Assembly (NCBI GenBank): GCA_019359415.1
Contig: JAHHHH010000024.1
Coordinates: 19,909-83,908 of the forward strand
Origin: Iphinoe sp. HA4291-MV1
Lineage (GTDB): Bacteria; Cyanobacteriota; Cyanobacteriia; Cyanobacteriales; Nostocaceae
Direction of reading: 5' to 3'
Length of the DNA: 64,000 nt
The notes beneath the pieces were generated by a model. The model made no database searches and was not told where the DNA came from. It was given only the letters and a program-made list of their open reading frames with translations. Position numbers and translations under genes: made by a program. This document shows, one piece after another, positions 17,022-25,015 of this stretch. Positions within the stretch are counted from its first letter, which is position 1; each line of letters begins with the position of its first letter.

Positions 17022-17455
17022 ACAATCAAAACCAAGAAAGTATAACTAACTCCGAAGCTAGTTACAGTAGCGATTTTAATCCTAATAACAATAATCACTT
17101 AGAAAGAGATGATGAAATTCATGAGCAAGGCGATAGTAATAACTGCCCAAACACCAAAACTTATCTAATAACCATCCAAATTCATCCAGAAGAAGAACAA
17201 GCTATCCTATCAATTGGTATCAGAAACGCACCACCCGTAATTAAAACTATCGACTATCAAGAAATAACTTCACAACCGGCCATCAAAGACTGCATCCGAG
17301 AGTTGGAAGAAATACTACCCAAAATCATAGAAACTGCTGAAAAGGCAATAAATACTACCAGTAATTCCACTCAAACAAGACAAGTACAACAGCGAGAATT
17401 ACCCAAAGATTATCAAAAAGCCGAATCTAACAGAAAACAACTTTCACTTTTCTAA
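17018..17455 (+). CDS. PRTRC system protein E-like, with C-terminal clamp-binding motif
   Basis: 145 residues; the ATG overlaps the primase stop. The N-terminal 50 residues are polar and disordered-looking. Then come beta strands TYLITIQIHPEEEQAILSIG, a helix IKDCIRELEEILPKIIETAE, and a polar tail ending exactly in QLSLF. The strand/PP/ELEE pattern and cassette position suggest PRTRC protein E. QLSLF is the consensus pentapeptide that docks proteins into the bacterial beta sliding clamp. A clamp gene lies at 25814 on the same plasmid, and the family B polymerase and delta' proteins end the same way, so this protein may be brought to the replisome. The E assignment is tentative. Confidence 0.6.
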   Translation: MNNQNQESITNSEASYSSDFNPNNNNHLERDDEIHEQGDSNNCPNTKTYLITIQIHPEEEQAILSIGIRNAPPVIKTIDYQEITSQPAIKDCIRELEEILPKIIETAEKAINTTSNSTQTRQVQQRELPKDYQKAESNRKQLSLF

Positions 17456-17461
17456 ATAATT

Positions 17462-17884
17462 ATGAACTATATCGCTATTATCGAAGGACAGCAAGTACCT
17501 ATCCCAGAGGAAACAGCAATCAGTGACGAAAAGCTAAAATTAGCAATCACCACCTATTTCCCAGAGTACGCCAATGCTGAAATTACCAGACAGATCTTAG
17601 GAGATACAACCGAAATAAGACTAATTAAACGCGCTGGAACTAAGGGCAACTGCATCACCGAACTCAAGTTAGCACCCGAACAAATTAACCCGGCATTTGA
17701 GTTAGCCTGGGATTTGAAACTTCTAGAAATAAAAAATCAACTAACCCTGGAAGTTTTGATTGATATGCAGGGAAACATAAACAAAACAATCAAAATAGGG
17801 GAAAGCTGGGAAACATACATCGACAAAGTTTTTAGCTCTCTCAGGCAACAACCTCCTGCACCCAGCAATTATCCCGTACTGTAG
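17462..17884 (+). CDS. PRTRC system protein C
   Basis: 140 residues. The N-terminal 70 residues match PRTRC protein C: a short strand, GQQVPIPEETAISDEKLKLA, then TYFPEYANAEITRQILGDTT and IRLIKRAGTKG (usual consensus of Y-P-E-L-xx-A and xF-x-R-xx-G-x-KG). A helical extension of about 70 residues follows. Protein C is a small beta-rich partner in ParB-related, ThiF-related cassettes found mainly on plasmids and integrated elements; its biochemical function is unknown. No diglycine tail is present, so it is not an obvious ubiquitin-like modifier. It lies six bases after the E-like gene. Confidence 0.7.
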   Translation: MNYIAIIEGQQVPIPEETAISDEKLKLAITTYFPEYANAEITRQILGDTTEIRLIKRAGTKGNCITELKLAPEQINPAFELAWDLKLLEIKNQLTLEVLIDMQGNINKTIKIGESWETYIDKVFSSLRQQPPAPSNYPVL

Positions 17885-17925
17885 TCAGGTAATGTCGCTA
17901 CTATATAGCGGCATATCTCAAAATC

Positions 17926-18648
17926 ATGATATCACTAGAACTATTTAAAATACCCATCACCTACAGAGAAACAATCATCTATCTGGAAAACCTATCTCAA
18001 AAAGCGAATTTACTCGGCTTATATCAAAAACTATTTCCAGAACAGTGGAGTGAATCAACAACACTCCTAAATAGAAAAACATATCCTAATTGCATATATT
18101 CAGACAGGGAAATTGAATTTCTTCAGCTAGTAAATTCCAACTTGTTTCCCATTGAATTTATTGATGAAATAGAAGCATACAAGGAGTATGAAAATCTTGT
18201 TATATTGCCACAAAGACTTGAATGGTGGAATGATAATTTTGAAGATTTAGAGATTAGCGAAAAGTTCTTACTTTCCGTTATGGGCAATGGATACAGCTTG
18301 AAAGATTGGCAAGAAGAATTTGGGTTTGAACCTAAGTGTCTAACAAATGACGAAGATATAGATTTACAAAAACTTGTGAAAATCTGTAACAAGTTAAAAT
18401 CACCAATCAAATATTTAGTAACTAGCCTCATGATTCTCGACTACTCAACAGGGAATATTTGGTTAGATACAACCTACGAAACAGGTTATTGGTGGGAATG
18501 GAGTGAAGAAAATATTATTTTACTAGCAGAGCAATGGCAAGAAGCTATTATCATGCTAAAGCACTTTCAAGAGTTAACAGACTGGATAGAAGCATCAGTA
18601 ACTAATAGAAAAAAACTTGTCAGAATCTGGAATCAAGCCGCCATATGA
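17926..18648 (+). CDS. PRTRC system protein F-like
   Basis: 240 residues, helical, rich in Leu, Trp and Glu. The C-terminal third has the pattern I associate with PRTRC protein F: VTSLMILDYSTGNIWLDTTY, then WEWSEENIILLAEQWQEAI and a final helix. No enzyme motif, no membrane segment. Its ATGA overlap with the next gene (protein B) and its place between C and B favour a cassette role. The exact PRTRC letter is uncertain. Confidence 0.55.
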   Translation: MISLELFKIPITYRETIIYLENLSQKANLLGLYQKLFPEQWSESTTLLNRKTYPNCIYSDREIEFLQLVNSNLFPIEFIDEIEAYKEYENLVILPQRLEWWNDNFEDLEISEKFLLSVMGNGYSLKDWQEEFGFEPKCLTNDEDIDLQKLVKICNKLKSPIKYLVTSLMILDYSTGNIWLDTTYETGYWWEWSEENIILLAEQWQEAIIMLKHFQELTDWIEASVTNRKKLVRIWNQAAI

Positions 18649-19334
18649 ATACAGAAGCCAACGCCCAACCCATATTATCAAACATTCCAACACAGGAAAT
18701 TTTAGGGTATCTAATCATTCTCAGAGGACAGTTTGTACTAGTAGAAAAAGAGGGTAATAAAACACAGCACAAGTTTCTATCACCCGAAGCAGTAGAAAAG
18801 GCATTTACAACTAAAACTGTAAGTTCTGGATGGCTATCTCCCAATATGCTGTGGTGGGAAAAAACACCCTCTGGAGAGGGTGTTATTCAATTTTACCCAC
18901 CCCAAAAATATTCAGTCTCAATACAAACCTTAGAAGAAAACAAAACGATAACTATTCCTATGCCAGCATTTCTATTCGCTGGCTGCGACAGCAGCTACTA
19001 CTTGTGGGCAATTAAAGGAAAAACCTTCAAGCAGGATTGTCAATTATACAAGGCACCCTTACCAAATATTTGGGATGACTCAAATAGAATTTGCTTTGGC
19101 AGAAATACTCCACCAGCTTGCAATCCAAACTCAATTAATAAAGCCTGGAAACTGTTCTGGAGCAGCCCTTTCAACCAAGACCTCAGCCAGAACAAATCCA
19201 AATCACACCTCCACAATGTCTGCGACCTACTAATCAGCCTGCAAGGTACAAGATCCTTCCCAGCAAAGGAATTAGTAACTAGCAACTATCAAAGAATCAA
19301 AACTCCAAATGATATACCCAGATATATATTTTAA
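18645..19334 (+). CDS. PRTRC system protein B
   Basis: 229 residues; the start overlaps the previous stop (ATGA). It carries the protein B pattern: VSSGWLSPNMLWWEKTPSGE, PMPAFLFAGCDSSYYLWAIK, LYKAPLPNIWDDSNRICFGR and WKLFWSSPFNQ. These correspond to the family's W-P...L.F, ALxxxxRP, LYxAPxxNV..G.VCxG and W...F..S.F blocks. Its biochemical role is not established. Its stop lies two bases before the protein A start, so B, A and ThiF form one translational unit. Confidence 0.72.
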   Translation: MNTEANAQPILSNIPTQEILGYLIILRGQFVLVEKEGNKTQHKFLSPEAVEKAFTTKTVSSGWLSPNMLWWEKTPSGEGVIQFYPPQKYSVSIQTLEENKTITIPMPAFLFAGCDSSYYLWAIKGKTFKQDCQLYKAPLPNIWDDSNRICFGRNTPPACNPNSINKAWKLFWSSPFNQDLSQNKSKSHLHNVCDLLISLQGTRSFPAKELVTSNYQRIKTPNDIPRYIF

Positions 19335-19335
19335 C

Positions 19336-19980
19336 ATGAATAACCCCTTCATCAGTTATAACTATGCCATCAGTCACAATCTTCCTCCCTACAGCCAAAA
19401 GCTTCAGGAATACTGGCTTGCGGCTGATGGAGTATACGTGCGTGCGCACCGCTTAGAACTAGAAATCTGCCTGCAAATCGCTCATACTCAGGTACCAGGA
19501 TTGACACAAATACAACCCTATTTCAAATTAAATGTACCGAAAGTGCCAGCAAGCATCATTGCAGACATTATCAATGCTGCACGGGTTAATCCCCATCAAG
19601 AAATCCTCTTTTACTTGGGGGTTGAGAATAACATTTGGTGGTATCACATTCCACTGCAAGAAGCATCCTCAACCCATGTGCGATGGGCAAAGCCCCGCCT
19701 TCGCCCTTTGGGCGACGCCAGAGGCGAACGCGCAGCGTGTCGCAGACAAGGGCGTTCGCTCTTAACTACAAACTTCAAATACAGCCAAGCACTGGTTGAA
19801 GTACACAGCCACGGCTGTATGAAAGCAACCCCCTCATGCCAGGACAACCAAGAAGAGTCAGGAAAGTTCCGCATATTCGGAATTATCGGGACAGTTAATA
19901 CGACCCCCACCATATACACCCGCTTAGGGGCATACAACCACTTCTTTGAAATTGACCCCAATTTTATATTTGAGTCATGA
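19336..19980 (+). CDS. PRTRC system protein A, JAMM-type metalloprotease domain
   Basis: 214 residues from ATG 19336, just after the B stop; the open frame reaches 19309. A perfect JAMM zinc signature HSHGCMKATPSCQD (His157, His159, Ser167, Asp170) follows strand ALVEV, and an N-terminal YFKLNVPKVPASIIADIINA block precedes it. JAMM enzymes cleave isopeptide or peptide bonds next to ubiquitin-like folds. Here the partner is the ThiF/E1-like gene that overlaps its stop. About residues 114-143 (WAKPRLRPLGDARGERAACR onwards) are encoded by a Nostoc palindromic repeat at 19675-19765, inserted in frame between two structural blocks without touching the zinc ligands. Confidence 0.8.
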   Translation: MNNPFISYNYAISHNLPPYSQKLQEYWLAADGVYVRAHRLELEICLQIAHTQVPGLTQIQPYFKLNVPKVPASIIADIINAARVNPHQEILFYLGVENNIWWYHIPLQEASSTHVRWAKPRLRPLGDARGERAACRRQGRSLLTTNFKYSQALVEVHSHGCMKATPSCQDNQEESGKFRIFGIIGTVNTTPTIYTRLGAYNHFFEIDPNFIFES

Positions 19981-20810
19981 TACAAATCAATACAGAAATT
20001 TTCTTACCCGTTTTCCCCCATCCTCACCGCAAAGTAGACTTTCTCTTAGTGGGGGCTGGCGGCACAGGAGGATACCTCGCAGAAGATGTTTGCCGTCTCA
20101 TACTACAGTTACAGCAAAACGAGAAAAAGGCTAATCTCACCATCATTGATGGAGATAGCGTCGAAACTAAAAATATTGCACGCCAAAATTACCAACCATC
20201 AGAGATAAGTTTGCCCAAAGCACAGTGTTTAGCCACGAGATGTAGTGCCAAATATGGGCTAGAAGTCACAGCAATTTCAGATTGGTTCTCCCCCAACTAT
20301 GTAGAAAAATACAGGTGGAATACCCTCACAGTTATCATCGGTTGCGTAGATAATGCCGCCGCTAGAACGCAAATTCACTCGTGTCTGGAATATAGCAACA
20401 GCCGCGAGCAAGCTGATCTATTCTGGCTGGACTGCGGTAACACAAGCACTTCCGGACAAGTTCTATTGGGCAGTCTCACTAACTTCGATATTGTAAGCAC
20501 CTCGGATAACGCAGACAATCCCTCTTTCTGGAAACATCTACCATCTCCAGCACTGGTGCATCCTGATCTGCTAATTCCAAAGGCTGAAGAACTCAGCAAC
20601 AATAAACTCTCATGTGCGGAACTTCAAATACTGAATTACCAAACTCTATTCATAAACCGCATGACATCAGCTATCGCATCTCAATACCTTCTAGAATTAA
20701 CACTAGCAGGAAAAATAACCAAATTTGCTAGCTACTTCAATCTAATGACTATGTCCTGTCGCAGCATTCAAACCACAATTACAAACCTTGGGAAATATCA
20801 TCTTGTCTAA
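19977..20810 (+). CDS. PRTRC ThiF/E1-like adenylyltransferase
   Basis: 277 residues; the start overlaps protein A (ATGA). It has the E1/ThiF Rossmann core: FLLVGAGGTGGYLAEDVC (about 22-39), LTIIDGDSVETKNIARQNY with the nucleotide-binding Asp and Arg, PKAQCLATRC, and the VIIGCVDNAAARTQIH strand. Family members adenylate the C-terminus of a ubiquitin-like or sulphur-carrier substrate. A catalytic cysteine cannot be fixed by eye. With protein A it makes an E1-plus-JAMM pair, the core of PRTRC cassettes. A terminator-like hairpin follows at 20841. Confidence 0.85.
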   Translation: MIQINTEIFLPVFPHPHRKVDFLLVGAGGTGGYLAEDVCRLILQLQQNEKKANLTIIDGDSVETKNIARQNYQPSEISLPKAQCLATRCSAKYGLEVTAISDWFSPNYVEKYRWNTLTVIIGCVDNAAARTQIHSCLEYSNSREQADLFWLDCGNTSTSGQVLLGSLTNFDIVSTSDNADNPSFWKHLPSPALVHPDLLIPKAEELSNNKLSCAELQILNYQTLFINRMTSAIASQYLLELTLAGKITKFASYFNLMTMSCRSIQTTITNLGKYHLV

Positions 20811-20840
20811 ATAAAAACAACCACAAGAGTTAACACACAT

Positions 20841-20874
20841 CTGTTCTGAAAAATACTCAGGACAGATTTTTCTT
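20841..20874 (+). terminator. Rho-independent terminator or attenuator after thiF
   Basis: Stem CTGTTCTGA (20841-20849) pairs with TCAGGACAG (20857-20865), eight of nine bases, with loop AAAATAC, followed by ATTTTTCTT. It ends nine bases before the next ATG, so it may also attenuate the downstream small genes. Confidence 0.6.
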
Positions 20875-21105
20875 ATGAACAAATTCAATCCAAGCCTATT
20901 AGAAAAACTCGGCAGTGAGTTTCACCTCATCATGCAGCAGATTGGATTGGGACTACCTGTAGAACTATTTTTCAAAGCATATCCTCAAATAGACAAGTGG
21001 ATAGAAGCAGCAAAACCATTTCTAGATATTCCCGGCAGCAAACAATGGAATACCGAGGCACAATATCTCTTCCTGAAGTTGAATTATGAACTCCCCCGAA
21101 ATTAA
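20875..21105 (+). CDS. Small helical hypothetical protein
   Basis: 76 residues, mostly amphipathic helix (LLEKLGSEFHLIMQQIGLGL, ELFFKAYPQIDKWIEAAKPF). No known motif. It overlaps the next gene by 20 bases in another frame, so the pair is probably co-translated. It may be a cassette accessory. Confidence 0.5.
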   Translation: MNKFNPSLLEKLGSEFHLIMQQIGLGLPVELFFKAYPQIDKWIEAAKPFLDIPGSKQWNTEAQYLFLKLNYELPRN

Positions 21106-21433
21106 AGTCAAAAAAGTTGAACTGACATGCGATGGTTGGACACTCAACATCCTATCTCCAAGAGTCGCCACCATTACTAGTCCTACGGGAGTGAGGAAAA
21201 CTACTTACTTTGGGTTTGACTCCAAGGAAAAAGCCAAAACCTTTCAAAACTGGATAATCCGTAAGGACAAATGCTCCAAAGCTATAGTTCGCTCAAGCGA
21301 ACGACTTTCTACCTTGTGTGAAGTTAAAACTTGGGATACTGAAGAATCTCTCATCGTTGAATGTGCGCTTAAGGATTTGAAAGAAAATGCAGCTAAGTAC
21401 TTACGCAAAATAAATTGTATATTAGGAAAATAA
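21086..21433 (+). CDS. Hypothetical protein preceding the methyltransferase
   Basis: 115 residues with beta-rich N-terminus (VKKVELTCDGWTLNILSPRV, ATITSPTGVRKTTYFGFDSK) and a helical C-terminal half. Not recognised. Its stop TAA at 21431 lies two bases before ATG 21436, the original start of the methyltransferase now split by an IS630 element, so the two were once a tight operon. Confidence 0.55.
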   Translation: MNSPEIKVKKVELTCDGWTLNILSPRVATITSPTGVRKTTYFGFDSKEKAKTFQNWIIRKDKCSKAIVRSSERLSTLCEVKTWDTEESLIVECALKDLKENAAKYLRKINCILGK

Positions 21434-21453
21434 TCATGTACAATATCTTCTTA

Positions 21454-22479
21454 GTAATAAGAAGCTCAAAGAAATGCGATTTATTAAAGACTTAACTCTT
21501 GATACAATCAAATTACTTAACAGAGTATATAAACAAAGTTCTCATTATCAAGTTAAACAAAGAGCGCACTGTATTTTATTGAGCTACGAAGGAAAAACAA
21601 TTTCGGAATTGATGAAAATTTTCCAAGTAAGCCGAGGAACTATATATAACTGGATGAACGATTGGGAGGACTACAGATTATTAGGATTATATAATCTTCC
21701 AGGACGAGGTAGAAAACCAATTTTCAATGAACTCCAAGAGCGACAAATCAAAGAATGGGTAAAACAATCGCCCAAAGATTTAAAAAAAGTTTTATTCCAA
21801 ATTGAATAATTATGGGAAATCACAGTAAGTAAGGATACAGTCAAACGAATTTTAAAAAACTTTGACTTGACATGGAGAAGATTTAAAAGGGGCTTAGCAG
21901 GAGAGCCAGACCCTCTGGAATATAAGCAAAAATATGAAGAACTAGCTGACCTAAAAAAACGAGAAAATAAGAGTGAAATTGATTTAAGATATTTAGATGA
22001 AACAGGTTTTTGTTTAACACCTTATGTACCTTATGGATGGCAAGAAAAGGGAGAAGATATTCAAATTAAAAGTAGTCGTAGTCGTCGGCTAAATATCTTA
22101 GGATTAATGAATTGCAATCTAGAATTAGACGCTTATATATTTGAAGGAAGAATTACAAGTGAAGTGGTTATTTCTTGTCTTGATAAATTCGCCGAAAATA
22201 TTCAAATAAAAACCGTTGTCATTATGGATAAAGCATCATTCCATAGAAGCAAGAAAATTCACGAAAAAATTAGTGAATGGAAAGATAAAAAATTAGAGAT
22301 ATTTTGGCTACCATCCTATTCTCCTCAAATGAATTTAATAGAGATTCTCTGGCGATTTATGAAATATGAATGGATAGAAATAAATGCGTATCAAAGCTGG
22401 GAGAATTTAGTTAATTATGTTGAAAAAGTTATTCGAGATTTTGGAGAAAAATATGTAATTAATTTTGCATAGGTACTTA
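21454..22479 (+). mobile_element. IS630-family insertion inside a methyltransferase gene
   Basis: A roughly 1026-bp insertion. Left flank ...ATCTTCTTA ends at 21453 and right flank resumes at 22480 with TCACTCTTT. A TA (here TTA, even CTTA) is repeated at both junctions, as expected of TA-targeting IS630/Tc1 elements. Imperfect ends GTAATAAG (left) and, reversed, AGTACCTA (right) share only GTA. Removing the element rejoins the reading frame as MYNIFLSLFKVTPQHTT, which proves the insertion point to within a base or two. Confidence 0.75.
21474..22472 (+). pseudogene. IS630 transposase with one in-frame stop
   Basis: One reading frame runs from 21474 to 22472 but contains TAA at 21807-21809 between FQIE and LWEITVSKDTVKRILKNF. 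The N-terminal half is the HTH (ISELMKIFQVSRGTIYNWMN). The C-terminal half has the DDE catalytic blocks LDETGF, VVIMDKASFH and SPQMNLIEILWRFMKYEW. Because both halves share the frame, this is a nonsense mutation rather than the frameshift common in IS630. The enzyme is probably dead unless the stop is read through. Confidence 0.85.
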
Positions 22480-23532
22480 TCACTCTTTAAAGTAACTCCA
22501 CAACATACAACCTCCAACAGCTTCTATACCTTCAATTTTAACACTCCTAACCCGAAGCAAGCCGCAAAACTGCGAGAAAAAGCTGCCTCAATGCAACAAT
22601 CAATTAACAGTAAGCTCCATCCCGCCATAAACAAACAGCGGGCAACAAAACGCCGTAAAACAATAGCCCAAGGAATTATTGCCGAAGGGGTGGAACTACA
22701 GACAATCCAGTCTTGGTTGCTTGCAATAGCCGAAATGTGGTTCGTAGGAAATATTCCCGAAGTGCTGCGCGGCATTTCTCAAAAGTCCCAAGTAGAAGCC
22801 CTGTACAAAATCTCTCAAAGAGCAAAGACTCTCGAAGAAGTCAAGAAAGTTTTTAACAATGAATCTTATCAAAATAGGGTGAAGTCTCTTAACCGTGCAA
22901 GTATCTACACCGCAGGCGAGATTATGTCTGCAATAGCCGAAATTCAGAAAGTTGTAAAACCTGAAGATATTGATACCACCCAACAAGAGTTAAACCGACT
23001 GGAATTAAAAATCATCGGCATGAAGTCAGGAGACTTCTTCCCCACCCCATTTTCTGTTTGTGCTCGCCTGATTCAACTAGCAGAAATTAATGAAAATTCT
23101 CGCATACTTGAACCCAGCGCTGGCTCTGGCTGCATTGCCGAATCCATATTAAAAAAACATCCTCAAGCCAATATAGAAGTCGTAGAAATTAATCCAACTC
23201 TACGCAAGATACTTGAACTCAAAAGATTCAATTTAGTAGGTAGAGATTTTCTAGATTACACAACTGATAATCTCTACTCACATATCATTATGAACCCTCC
23301 CTTCTCTCAATTAATTGAGCATACATACCATGCTTGGGAGTTAATGAAATCAGGAGGAATACTAATAGCAATAATTCCAGAGTCAGTATTCTTCAATCGC
23401 AAATACCAAGAATTTAAAGCATGGTTAGATAGCCGAGATACATACAAAGAATCTCTACCCAAAGATGCCTTTCTCCAGTCAAACAATCCCACAGGTGTAG
23501 TCACCCGTATCATCAAAATAAATAAGCCGTAA
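22465..23532 (+). CDS. N6-adenine-type DNA methyltransferase, 5' end displaced by IS630
   Basis: About 355 residues in the current frame. A helical N-terminal region (about 25-180) precedes the SAM-dependent core: GDFFPTPFSVCARLIQLAEI, motif I RILEPSAGSGCIAESILKK (about 213-231), IEVVEINPTLRKILELKRF and catalytic motif IV MNPPFSQ (about 275-281). The original start was ATG 21436; the IS entered after codon six. A TTG at 22465, overlapping the transposase stop by eight bases, restores an open frame as MHRYLSLFKV, so the protein may still be made with five replaced residues. Without a partner restriction enzyme it is probably a solitary (anti-restriction) methylase. Confidence 0.75.
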   Translation: MHRYLSLFKVTPQHTTSNSFYTFNFNTPNPKQAAKLREKAASMQQSINSKLHPAINKQRATKRRKTIAQGIIAEGVELQTIQSWLLAIAEMWFVGNIPEVLRGISQKSQVEALYKISQRAKTLEEVKKVFNNESYQNRVKSLNRASIYTAGEIMSAIAEIQKVVKPEDIDTTQQELNRLELKIIGMKSGDFFPTPFSVCARLIQLAEINENSRILEPSAGSGCIAESILKKHPQANIEVVEINPTLRKILELKRFNLVGRDFLDYTTDNLYSHIIMNPPFSQLIEHTYHAWELMKSGGILIAIIPESVFFNRKYQEFKAWLDSRDTYKESLPKDAFLQSNNPTGVVTRIIKINKP

Positions 23533-23986
23533 TATGAGATTGAAGAAGGCAGGAGGCAGAGGGCAGAAGGTTTCGTACCCTTCGGGAAGCTAACGCAACA
23601 GATGGGGATTCAAAACCAACCATGACGAGAACCACGCAAGATTGAAAATTTGGTGGGGGTCTTAAACCCTTGCTCTCTCCGGTCGCGCAGAGGTCCCTTG
23701 CATTCAGGAGAAGGGACAAATCCCTTCTGCCCTCTGCCTTTCTTCGATAAGTATGTAACAAACTTATTCCCTGCATAAGGCATCCTGTTGAAAGTGTCAA
23801 CAAAGCTATTATTCACAATTTCCCAGGTGTATCGGTTCTCGCAAAATCGGACAGCTTGGAAGGATAGGGATTTGATAGTTTCCTCGCTGCAAGGGGGAGT
23901 GCTGAACTCAGCTAATTCCTCTATCGCATACTTATGTGTGTAGAATCGCGTGTAGAATCGGAGGTATTGTTGTTGGTAAAAAAGCG
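23533..23986. repeat. Intergenic repeat region, possible gene remnant on the minus strand
   Basis: Nostoc dispersed repeats fill 23545-23750 (GGAGGCAGAGGGCAGAAGG, its inverted CCTTCTGCCCTCTGCC copy, and CTTGCATTCAGGAGAAGGGAC). Between 23935 and 23745 the minus strand stays open and reads plausible protein (AIEELAEFSTPPCSEETIKS), but it runs into repeat on both sides, so at most it is a fragment. GTGTAGAATCG is directly repeated at 23938 and 23950. GGAGG at 23960 is too far from the next ATG to be ideal. Confidence 0.4.
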
Positions 23987-25015
23987 ATGCCCAGAAGGAA
24001 GAAGCTTTCCGTTGAAGAACCGAACGAGCAACAGGAAGCGGCAGTAGAGATAGTACAGACCGAAGAACATGTCTCTGTTCCTGTCGAGAAGGGGAAAGCC
24101 GAACGTGATGAGTCCACGACCGAAGAAAAGGGTGTAGTCCCTGTCGAAGCGGAGCTTGTCGCTGAAGGAGAAGATGCACCGCTCTCCGACGAAGAAAAGG
24201 AGCTTCTCCTACAACTAGAACGCCAGGTAGAAGACTCCTTTTACGCTGCCGCTACGGCACTTCGAGCGATCAATGAAAAGCGTCTCTACCGAGAGAGCTA
24301 CCGGACGTTTGCAGAATATTGTGAGTCACGTTTCGGCTTCAAACGTCGTCAAGCATACCACTATATCGAGGCCGCAAACGTCACCGATACTCTAGCGAAA
24401 AGTGCACGTCCCGTGCACGTTCTTCCGACGACCGAGTACCAAATTCGTCCCCTCTCGACGATAAAAGACCCGGAGAAACAGGTAGAGGTATGGGTGCGAG
24501 CGGTCGAGAAGGCAGGGGGACGAGCTCCAAGCCATGAGATCGTAAAGGAGATGAAGCAGGAAATTATAGGGAATGGCACGTCACCGAAACTCCCTTCAAA
24601 CCCACTTCAGGAGGGGGACGTGTGCGTCATAAAGCGCTCATCAGATGCCCTTCTTTCGGATCGTGCAGGCTTCTGGGGGGTGGTGACGGAAGAGGCGGGG
24701 GAGACGGTCACCCTTGAGCTTTTCGACCGTACAGTCCCCAAGGTAGCCATTACTGACGTTGTGCCGCTCAAGCTTTCCAAGAAAGAGGAGAAGGAGAGAG
24801 CAGAGCTTCTTAGCCGTTTGAAAGCAATTTACGAAGGAGTTGGGGTCGGAGAGGATGCTCTTGTCCCCATTTTCCGGCATTTCGGTACCCTTACCGCGCG
24901 AGCGACCCTTACCCGGTTCGAGAAGAAGCTCTTGTCCTTCCTTGAGCGACAATTCAAAGACGCAAAGATAGAGACGGACGACGAGGATTCTACACCTCAA
25001 GACGCTTCTGAATAA
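23987..25015 (+). CDS. ParB/KorB-like helical DNA-binding protein, foreign composition
   Basis: 342 residues from ATG 23987; the frame opens at GTG 23936 inside a repeat. A Glu/Val-rich disordered N-terminus (about 1-65) precedes a helical domain, ALRAINEKRLYRESYRTFAE then RFGFKRRQAYHYIEAANVTD, which resembles the helix-turn-helix of plasmid ParB-like or DUF3102-like regulators. A small SH3-like beta segment follows (VCVIKRSSDALLSDRAGFWG), then an acidic tail. The gene is clearly richer in G+C than its neighbours and uses CTC, GTC and ACG codons, like the toxin-antitoxin pair at 13.9 kb, so both may have come from the same kind of donor. A role in replication control or partition is a guess. 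Confidence 0.55.
   Translation: MPRRKKLSVEEPNEQQEAAVEIVQTEEHVSVPVEKGKAERDESTTEEKGVVPVEAELVAEGEDAPLSDEEKELLLQLERQVEDSFYAAATALRAINEKRLYRESYRTFAEYCESRFGFKRRQAYHYIEAANVTDTLAKSARPVHVLPTTEYQIRPLSTIKDPEKQVEVWVRAVEKAGGRAPSHEIVKEMKQEIIGNGTSPKLPSNPLQEGDVCVIKRSSDALLSDRAGFWGVVTEEAGETVTLELFDRTVPKVAITDVVPLKLSKKEEKERAELLSRLKAIYEGVGVGEDALVPIFRHFGTLTARATLTRFEKKLLSFLERQFKDAKIETDDEDSTPQDASE

Noticed and set aside
23610-24179. 189-codon minus-strand frame
   Set aside because: Its ends are translated repeats and the antisense of the foreign gene; only the middle (23745-23935) looks protein-like, so it was described as a possible remnant.
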